Assembly (NCBI RefSeq): GCF_019393635.1
Contig: NC_057861.1
Location: forward strand, 57,487,532-57,551,531
DNA length: 64,000 nt
Direction of reading: 5' to 3'
Source of the DNA: Dromiciops gliroides
Taxonomy: Eukaryota > Chordata > Mammalia > Microbiotheria > Microbiotheriidae
Each line of letters begins with the position of its first letter. Position 1 is the first letter of the stretch. The notes under the pieces were generated by a model that saw nothing but the letters and a program-made list of their open reading frames with translations, ran no database searches and was not told where the DNA came from. A program made the translations under genes and the position numbers. This document shows positions 56,888 through 64,000 of the stretch, in pieces.

Positions 56888-57036
56888 AATTTTTTTTTTA
56901 GTGAGGCAACTGGGGTTAAGTGACTTGCCCAGGGTCACACAGCTAGTAAGTGTTATGTGTCTGAGGCCAGATTTGAACTCAGGTACTCCTGAATCCAGGG
57001 CCGGTGCTCTATCCACTATGCCGCCTAGCTGCCCCT
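56888..57036 (-). mobile_element. SINE1/WSINE1-type SINE, serial triplet 1
   Basis: Left flank TTGACATAATTTTT, right flank TTGACATCATTTTT. Confidence 0.94.
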
Positions 57037-57044
57037 TGACATCA

Positions 57045-57200
57045 TTTTTTTTTTTTTTTAGTGAGACAATTGGGGTTAAGTGACTTGCCCAGGGTCACAC
57101 AGCTAGTAAGTGTGTGTTAAGTGTCTGAGGCCGAATTTGAACTCAGGTACTCCTGACTCCAGGGCCGGTGCTCTATCCACTGCACCACCTAGCTGCCCCC
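57045..57200 (-). mobile_element. SINE1/WSINE1-type SINE, serial triplet 2
   Basis: Flanked both sides by TTGACATCATTTTT; internal GTGTGTTAAG duplication. Confidence 0.94.
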
Positions 57201-57224
57201 CTTGACATCATTTTTTTTTTTAAT

Positions 57225-57690
57225 GTATAAGGTATTTTATTTTTTCTGTTACATGTAAAGATAGTTCTCAACTTTTGTTTATACAAGCTTTACAATTTCA
57301 GATTTTTCTCCCTCCCTCCCCTCCCTCCCCCCTCCCCTAGACAGCAGGTAATCTGATATAGGTTATGTCTATATATCTCTATACATATACATATAGATAT
57401 ATACACACACATATATATACACATAATAACATTAATCCTATTTCTGCATTAATCCTGTTACAAGAGAAAAAATCAGAGCAGTGATGCAAAACCTCAAAAT
57501 AGAAAAAAAAAACCAACAGCACCCAAAACAAAAGAAATAATATTGTTCAATCAGCATCTATACTCCACAGTTCTTTCTTTTTTTTTTCTTGGATTTGGAG
57601 ATCCTCTTCTATCATGAGTTCCCTGGAACTCTTCTGTACCATTGCAATGGTGAGAAGAATATAGTCCATCACAGTAGGTCAACACTCACC
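57225..57690 (-). mobile_element. L1 3-prime end, third insertion at the same target
   Basis: Poly(T) start, TATTTTTTCTGTTACATGTAAAG, CCCCTAGACAGCAGGTAATCTGATATAGG. The right-hand TTGACATCATTTTT is at 57695. Confidence 0.8.
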
Positions 57691-58064
57691 TTGACATCAT
57701 TTTTAAAGAAAAAACTTTGTGTTCCAACTTCTCTTCCTCCCTCCCTTCCCACCCCCCACCCCCAGGAACTCAAGCAATTCAATATTAGTTATACATGAGT
57801 AGTCATGGAAAACATCTCCACATTAGCTAGGTTATGAGAGAAAACAGATAATAACAAAACTTCAGATTAAGGAATTGTTAAAAAAAAATGTGTTTCAATC
57901 TGTTTTTGGAAACCATCAGTTCTTTCTCTGTAGATGGATTGCAATTTTCATAAGTCCTTCAGAGTTATATTGGATCATTTCCTTGACGAAAATAACCACC
58001 TGCTTCCCAGCAGATCATCTTACACTATTGCTGTTATTTTGTATACTGCCCCCTCTTTTTCTTT

Positions 58065-58222
58065 TTTTTCCTTTTTTTTTTTTTTTTAGTGAGGCAATTG
58101 GGGTTAAGTGACTTGCCCAGGGTCACACAGCTAGTAAGTGTTAAGTGTCTGAGGCCAGATTTGAACTCAGGTACTTCTGACTCCTGGGCCGGTGCTCTTT
58201 CCACTGCGCCACCTAGCTTCCC
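58065..58222 (-). mobile_element. SINE1/WSINE1-type SINE between L1 and CR1
   Basis: Target duplication CCTCTTTTTC. Confidence 0.93.
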
Positions 58223-58234
58223 GTCCTCTTTTTC

Positions 58235-59150
58235 AAGCTAAATAAATTCACTCCCTTCAACCAATCCTCCCAGCTATGCCTTTCTCCAAGCCATTGACAA
58301 AAGCTTTAAATAGCACAGGGCTATTACAGACAAATCCTTTGGGCACATCACTGGAGACCTCCTCCCAAGTTGGCATTAAGCCATTAATGATAAGGACTAT
58401 TTGTGCCTAACATGTGGTAGATCCTTCTGAGCTTGTTTTGGTCTGATCAGCTAGTTGGACATATTGTACCTTGACCCCAACATAGCAACGTCATTTTGGT
58501 CCCTTTTGAGAACAAAGGACAACGACCAACTAACTGACCCAAGCATTACCTACCGATCACTCCTTGGGTCTGGCCACTCAACCAATTCCAAATCCACCTA
58601 ACTCGTTTTCTAGCCCACATTTTTCCATGCCTTCCATAAGCACAGTATCAATCAATCAACATTTATTAAGTGCCTACTATGTGCCAGGCACTGTGATAGG
58701 CACTGGATGATTTTATTAGATGCTTTGCTAAAATCCAGGAAGATCATATCTATCTGGTAACCCTGTTTAAAAAAGGAAAATAGTCGAGTCTAACACAACC
58801 TGTGCTTGATGAAGCCATCTTTGCTAAGATGTTCACTAGCCAACTCCTTCATCACAGGACTTGAGGTTAGAAGGGGCCTTGAGGATGTCTACTCTAACTA
58901 TCTCACTTTACAGATGAGAAAAATGAGAATCTGTTCTAGGATTTTGCCAGCAATCCAAGTCAGCTTCGTTGTTTTATAATTTGTAGCCTCTGTACTCATG
59001 CCTGTTCTGAAAATCCAAGCTGGATTGGCCCTTCTCCTGTCCTGTGCTAACCTTCCTGTTCTCTTCCATCCTTCAGAGATCACAGACAGCAGCTCAGCCA
59101 TCACATCTGTAGGAGCAGCCCATGGGAACACATTCCCAGGCAATCCAGGA
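58235..59150 (-). mobile_element. CR1/L3 LINE ORF2 body, old
   Basis: Continues 56462-56820: CACTCCCTTCAACCAATCCTCCC; then CCATTGACAAAAGC, GGGTCTGGCCACTCAACCAATTCCAAATCCACC, GATTTTATTAGATGCTTTGCTAAAATCCAGG, CTTGATGAAGCCATC, GAATCTGTTCTAGGATTTTGCCAGCAATC, the reverse of the RT domain. Minus-strand AGKILEQIL fits the CR1 PDKILERII motif. An MIR-end insertion lies at 58650-58710. Confidence 0.8.
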
Positions 59151-59620
59151 TTAGAGAACCCAATATGAGAAGGACACAGGCGTCTCCTTCCTCTCAGACA
59201 GAGAGATGGTTAACTGGTGGATGGGGACAAGGTGCTCTCATTCTCCATGGAGCCCCGGATGGTGATGGGCAGGAGGGATTTAGGGTTGGGGCATAGGGAT
59301 GAGAAACACCCATCCAACAGGAGCCTGGAATATCTGAGTTGTATTCTTAGGGCAAGTACAGGGCAGCAACTTGTTTAGATATTGTAAAGGACAAGGATAA
59401 CCAGGGCACATGGTGGATTGAGCAGGAGCCCCAACCTTCTGATTGGAGGCAGGAGAAATTGACTTCAGGAGATAATGTCCATCCCAAGATTCTGATGGTC
59501 ACAGCTGCCTTTGAAAGACTCTTGCAATCTCTTACAAGATAAAGGGCATTCGTCAGAAGGAGGAACTGTAGATTCTGGAAATGGGCTACTACAAAGTGGC
59601 CAGCCAATTCAGAGACAATT
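59150..59620. other. Intergenic, unassigned
   Basis: No repeat or coding support recognised. Confidence 0.4.
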
Positions 59621-59738
59621 TGATGTAGTTAAGAAGATTAGAACTGGGTTCAAATCCTGATTCTGCTATATTTACTACCTGTGGGATTTTAGGCAAGTCC
59701 CTTCCTATCCTGGGCCTTCAGTTTCCTCAAAAATTTGT
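59620..59738 (+). mobile_element. MIR-like SINE
   Basis: TTAGAACTGGGTTCAAATCCTGATTCTGC, ATTTTAGGCAAGTCCCTTCC. Confidence 0.65.
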
Positions 59739-59897
59739 CTTTTTTTTTTGTCTTTTTTTTTTAGCGAGGCAATTGGGGTTAAGTGACTTTCCCAGGGTCA
59801 CACAGCTAGTAAGTGTTAAGTGTCTGAGGCCAGATTTGAACTCAGGTACTCCTGACTCCAGGGCTGGTGGTCTATCCACTGTGCCACCTAGCTGCCC
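59739..59897 (-). mobile_element. SINE1/WSINE1-type SINE
   Basis: Full length with double poly(T) run. Confidence 0.93.
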
Positions 59898-59921
59898 CAT
59901 TAACATTATGTTGATCTTAAC

Positions 59922-60070
59922 TTTTTTTTGTGGGGGGGCAGGGCAATGAGGGTTAAGTGACTTTCCCAGGGTCACACAGCTAGTAAGTGTCAAGTGTCAG
60001 GCCAAATTTGAACTCAGGTCCTCTTGAATCCAGGTCTGGTGCTTTATCTACTGGGCCACCTAGCTGCCCC
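59922..60070 (-). mobile_element. SINE1/WSINE1-type SINE
   Basis: GGGCAATGAGGGTT subtype, full length. Confidence 0.93.
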
Positions 60071-60211
60071 CAATATCTGTCCTTTTTCTCTTCCTCATGA
60101 TCACATGCCATTTCCTACCTCTAAGCTTTTGCCCTGCTTGTCCTGGAATACATTCTCCCCATACCCCTGTCTCTTAGAATGCTTGGTTTACTTCAAGAAT
60201 CAGCTCAACAG

Positions 60212-60353
60212 GGGCAGCTAGGTGGCACAGTGGATAAAGCACCAGCCCTGGATTCAGGAGTACCTGAGTTCAAATCTGGCCTCAGACACTTGACACTTAC
60301 TAGCTGTGTGACCCTGGGCAAGTCACTTAACCCCCATGGCCCTGCAGAAAAAA
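60212..60353 (+). mobile_element. SINE1/WSINE1-type SINE in L1
   Basis: Perfect target duplication AGAATCAGCTCAACA. Confidence 0.96.
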
Positions 60354-60354
60354 A

Positions 60355-60790
60355 GAATCAGCTCAACAGAACCAGGAGAACATGATACACAGTAACAGCA
60401 ACATTGTGTGATGATCAACAGTGATATACATAGCTCTTCTCAGCAATATAATGGTCCAAGACAATTCCAAAGGACTCATGGTGGAAAATACTCTCCACAT
60501 CCAGAAAAAGAACCATGGATTCTGAATGTAGATTGAACCATACTGCTTCTACTTTTGTTTTGTTTTTTTCTTTTTTGAGGTTTTTCCCTTGTGTTCTGAT
60601 TCTTCTTTCACAACATGACTAATGCAGAAATATGTTTAATGTGATTGTACATATATAACCCACATCAGATTGCTTTCTGTCTTGAGGAGGAAGGAGGGAA
60701 GGAAGAAAGGGAGAAAAATTTGGAATTCAAAATCTTAAAAATGTTGAAAACTATCTCTACATGTAACTAGAAAATAATAAAATACTTTTA
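60355..60790 (+). mobile_element. L1 3-prime UTR, most complete copy
   Basis: AACCAGGAGAACATGATACACAG, AACAGTGATATACATAGCTC, CAACATGACTAATGCAGAAATATG, GAGAAAAATTTGGAATTCAAAATC, ATAATAAAATACTTT. Followed by an (AAAT)-rich tail array. Confidence 0.88.
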
Positions 60791-60955
60791 TCACTTAACA
60801 AATTAACTAATTAATTCATTAATGAGTGAATAAATAAATTAATAAACAGATGAACGGATAAATAAATAAATGAACAAATAAATGGCTGAATAAATAAATA
60901 AATGAACAGATGGATAAATAAATAAATAAATGGGTAGATGAATAAAAAATAATCA
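60790..60955. repeat. AAATAAATGAAC-type tail repeat
   Basis: Imperfect 12-24 base units (AATAAATAAATGAACAG) grown from the L1 A-tail. Confidence 0.9.
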
Positions 60956-61164
60956 GCTCGAGTTCTGCCTTCAACATGAAGCCTTTTCCAATCTCAGTCC
61001 AATTGTTATCAACCCCCCCATAACTTTGCATTTATTATGTACACAAATGTACTTCAACAGACCATAAACTCCTTGAGGGTAGGGCTGTTTTACTTTTGTC
61101 TTTGTATCTCAGCACCCACAGTGCCAGGCCCATACAAAGCCCCTAATAAATCCTTATTGATTTG

Positions 61165-61460
61165 GTCTCCAAAGTGAGGCAGTATGGCACAGTGGACAGT
61201 GAGATGTCCTCAGGGTCAGGAAGACCTGGGTTCAAATCCTACCTGTGGCACATAGCAGTTGTGTGACCCTTAAATCACTTAATCTGCCAGTGCTCTGGGC
61301 AACTTTCTAATATTATAAATTTCAGAGGAGGTGCTGATCTATATTTGTAGCGGGAGTTTCTTCAGATGGGAATTCTCTATGCTAATGAAATCAAAGTTCC
61401 AGCCCCTGACCTATGGATTGGACTAGATGGTAACTGAGGTCCCTTCCAGCTGTGATATTC
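61165..61460 (+). mobile_element. MIR/THER1-like SINE
   Basis: CAGTATGGCACAGTGGACAG head, GTTCAAATCCTACCTGTGGC, AGGAGGTGCTGATCTATATTTG, ACTGAGGTCCCTTCCAGC end. Confidence 0.75.
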
Positions 61461-61504
61461 AAGGGTTGGATCTTTTGCCACCTGACCCTAAAATTGGAAG
61501 CTGT

Positions 61505-61690
61505 GGGTAGGAGTTAAAGCTATCTAAAACTGGAATGAGCTAATTCAGTAGGTGATGAGTTCCCCATCCCTGGAAGTCTTCAAGCAAAATCTGGATGTCA
61601 GAGATGTTCGTGATGTTGTAGAAGGTTTCTTGGTCAGGTATGAGGTGGACTGGTTGCTCTCTGGGGTCACTTGCAACTCTGAAATCTCTG
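61505..61690 (+). mobile_element. CR1/L3 LINE 3-prime end
   Basis: AGTTCCCCATCCCTGGAAGTCTTCAAGCAAAATCTGG codes SSPSLEVFKQNLD; the stretch ends GGTCACTTGCAACTCTGAAATCTCTGA. Confidence 0.85.
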
Positions 61691-61699
61691 ATCCAAACT

Positions 61700-62440
61700 G
61701 GGAATGTGAAGTCCTGCCCAACTGTCCAACTCCCAACCCTGCCCAGTCTCCATCTTCCTATAAATCCCAGGAAGGTATGAAGAGTACATAAAGCACCCCA
61801 ATATGCTCAGTGGTGCCCCCAGAAACTTGGAAAAGTTCAAGATGATCTACTCCCCACCCCCTTTCCCCCCGATGTTCCTGCTCCAACCGTCCTGCAGGTG
61901 ATGAAAGAGTCAACTGTGGCTCCTGGAGATGCAGAGAGGAAGCAAGCCTGGGAGGGAGGGAGATGATGGAAAGGGGTCTGATATTTCATCCTTCCTGAGT
62001 GGGCAGGGCTGAGCCACTGGGGTGAGGGGAAGCCCAACTGCTCCTTTCTCCAGGCTGGGTCAACCCAACCTGCCCCTACAGGACCCACCTCGACTCAGCT
62101 CTTACTCAATTATCTGTACCTATTGCAGGATTAGAGTTGGCACAGATCATCCCAAACTGTAGAAAAATCCCCAAACCATTTTCATCTGGAGGCAGGAGGC
62201 TGCTGTGAGTCTGCCATTCTGGGTCACAATAGATGAAGACAAGGTGAAGCAACAGCAGATGGTGAAATTGGAGAAGAAAAGGGTTGGGGGGCCCAAGAGG
62301 GGGCTTCTGGTCTTTGAAGGGTGGCCCTGTGGTTGAGGGATGAGCCTTGTCCTATTTGGCCTCAGAGGGTGGAACAAAGAGCAATATGTGTGTGTATAAA
62401 TATATGTGAAATGGGTATATTTCATACCAGAAAACAATCC
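61700..62440. other. Intergenic, unassigned; expected side for AZU1
   Basis: No protease exon could be defended. A minus-strand ATVDSFIT string at about 61895-61918 is the only hint and is not flanked by GDSGGP or splice sites. Confidence 0.4.
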
Positions 62441-63235
62441 CCACTATAAGATATGTTATAAAAGATAGATATTTGGTAGATAAACAGATATAGATCTATA
62501 TAGGTATTGATTCATATAGATAGATAGGTATATGCATATACATATATACACATACACACACATATATATATACATATACATGATAAGTGTATATGTAGCT
62601 ACTACACTTATATAGCTATCTATATCTATATATAGCTATCTTTAAAATATAATATATAACATACATATCTGCATATCTATATGTTCTACACCTGTATCTA
62701 TCTTTTAAATATATAATCTATTATAGCACATATATGTATATAACATATATCTATGTGTATATTTATGCCAGCTATATGTATCTATACCTATCTAGCTTAA
62801 AAATATATAATATATTATAACATATATACATATCTACATCTATATATCCATACCTGTATATAGCTATCTTTAAAATATATAATATATTATAACATATATA
62901 TGTGTGTGTATATATACCTCCAGCTTTCTTTAAAATATATAGTATATATTATAACACATATACATATATCTATCTCTATATATAATTACACCTGTATCTA
63001 TCTTTAAAATATAGAATATATATTATGACACATATATATCTATATATCTATTTATATAATTATACCTTTATCTATCTTTAAAATATATAACATATATTAT
63101 AACACATATATGCACATATCTATGCATATATACCCATATATCTATATGTATTTATTCCTGTATCTGTCTTTAAAATACTAAATGTACACACACATATATA
63201 TATATACACACACATAAAATAACACACACATGTGT
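62440..63235. repeat. AT-rich minisatellite, about eight 60-95 bp units
   Basis: TATCTTTAAAATATATAATA followed by TATTATAACACATATA recurs near 62638, 62698, 62797, 62868, 62930, 62998, 63074 and 63168, separated by TATATA/TACACA spacers. Confidence 0.92.
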
Positions 63236-63364
63236 ATCCATACATGTGGTATGTGTATATTTCAGTGGAGATTATTTTCTGGTATGAATTGGACCAGGCA
63301 GCTGCCCAGGGCCCTTGTTCCAACTTCCGAATTCTGTGTTTTTGTGCTACAGAGAAGTGTTAAA

Positions 63365-63800
63365 GCCAGTCGAGGTAGCCCAGTGGTTAGAGGACCCAAA
63401 TTCAAATCCTACCTCAGATACTCATTGGTTGTGTGACCCTGGGCAAGTCACTTAACCTTTGAGGTCCCTTCTAACTCTAAAATATGATCCATTTGAGGAT
63501 TTGAGTACTGAGACTCAAGAGGTCAAGTGACTGGTCCATGGCCACACACTGGGTACAGTTGAGAGATCACTGAGCCTGGAGTCAGAAGGAGCTGGGACTC
63601 AGTAAGTGCTTAATAAATGCGGGACCGAGTGACTAATACACACTAGCTAAATGAATAAGGCAAGTCATTTAATCTCTTGACTTTTCCAGGCAACTCTCAG
63701 ATGGTGAGTGACCTCCAGATATGGATCTACATTAATCGAGAGGGTTTTCACACCAAGGAGTTCCTTACTCTGATGAAATCAAAGAGTCTCAAGGGGCGGG
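63365..63800 (+). mobile_element. MIR/THER1-like SINE with an MIR-end inserted
   Basis: GTCGAGGTAGCCCAGTGG, TTGTGTGACCCTGGGCAAGTC; 63600-63640 AGTAAGTGCTTAATAAATGC; 63690-63780 CAACTCTCAGATGG...CTGATGAAATCAAAGAG. Confidence 0.6.
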
Positions 63801-63864
63801 GTGGGGGAGGGGAGGATCTAAATTTTATAATCCTATAAGATGTATTTAAGCTCAAAGTTTAAAA

Positions 63865-64000
63865 AAAAAAGTTTCATAACATTCCGGGCTATCCAAAAGT
63901 AGAATAGACTGCCTCACAAGGTAGTGAGCTCCCCATCACTGGAGGCCTAAAAGCAAAGGTTGTAAACCACTCCTAGGCAATGTTGTAGAAGGCAATTCCT
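63865..64000 (+). mobile_element. CR1/L3 LINE 3-prime end, cut by window edge
   Basis: GGGCTATCCAAAAGTAGAATAGACTGCC and GAGCTCCCCATCACTGGAGGCC match the CR1 ORF2 end (AVQKWNGLP, SSPSLE). Confidence 0.8.

Larger units (their letters stand above)
56840..58055 (-). mobile_element. L1 3-prime UTR carrying three serial insertions
   Basis: Host L1: 56840-56887 (TTTTCCAAATTACATGTAAAAACAAATTTTGACAT) resuming at 57695 (TTGACATCATTTTTAAAGAAAAAAC) to about 58055. Inserts: SINEs 56888-57036 and 57045-57200, then another L1 end 57225-57690, each bounded by TTGACATCATTTTT. Confidence 0.85.

Noticed and set aside
98-60345. Many 60-140 codon frames containing [20 protein letters not shown] or [20 protein letters not shown]
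   Set aside because: They are translations of the SINE1/WSINE1 repeat on either strand, not genes.
61837-62088. Minus-strand ATVDSFIT, similar to AVDSFII of PRTN3 exon 5, as an AZU1 exon relic
   Set aside because: Only about 15 bases match, there is no GDSGGP or cysteine context, no acceptor in place and no other exon nearby. Left as an open lead, not called.

Overview
The window is mammalian nuclear DNA, almost certainly marsupial. It is packed with about 55 copies of a roughly 150-bp tRNA-derived, A-tailed SINE of the marsupial SINE1/WSINE1 type (GGGGCAGCTAGGTGGCGCAG...), together with MAR1-type SINEs that carry an RTE/BovB-like tail, MIR/THER1-like SINEs, L2, CR1/L3 and L1 fragments. Many SINE1/WSINE1-type copies still have clear target-site duplications and A-tails, so this family was recently active. 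I cannot name the species.

Three complete five-exon chymotrypsin-fold serine protease genes lie on the minus strand, in the order CFD (15.3-20.4 kb), ELANE (28.4-42.1 kb), PRTN3 (48.1-55.7 kb). Transcription runs from high to low coordinates, so in transcriptional order they are PRTN3, ELANE, CFD. This is the order of the human 19p13.3 myeloid protease cluster (AZU1-PRTN3-ELANE-CFD). All 12 introns are GT-AG, the intron phases are identical among the three genes, and every catalytic triad is intact. Predicted precursors are 257, 263 and 271 residues. CFD is complement factor D, which cleaves factor B in the alternative pathway. ELANE and PRTN3 are neutrophil azurophil-granule proteases. ELANE and PRTN3 share a near-identical core promoter: an 11-bp TATA-containing match and a GCAAT/AACGA element about 20 bp upstream of it.

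1-15.3 kb: no gene recognised; SINEs, MIR/L2/CR1 debris, an ERV LTR with leader, a solo LTR-like insertion inside a MIR3, a 470-bp purine tract and minisatellites. 15.3-20.5 kb: CFD. 20.5-28.3 kb: intergenic, with serial SINE insertions, an RTE/BovB reverse-transcriptase scrap and a unique 0.5-kb island. 28.4-42.2 kb: ELANE, whose introns have grown to 5.4 and 4.4 kb by repeat insertion. 42.2-47.7 kb: intergenic, with a CR1 copy split by an L1 and a higher-order satellite whose first unit is inverted. 47.7-55.8 kb: PRTN3. 55.8-64 kb: intergenic CR1/L1/SINE nest and an AT-rich minisatellite; AZU1, expected on this side, is not recognisable.

The most notable points are the lineage-specific C-terminal tails of ELANE (strongly cationic, two Trp) and PRTN3 (a Glu/Lys run from an in-frame purine repeat), the duplicated ELANE/PRTN3 promoter module, repeated insertion of SINEs at one and the same target site at four places, and a dispersed minisatellite family that appears to derive from the CR1/L3 LINE 3-prime tail.
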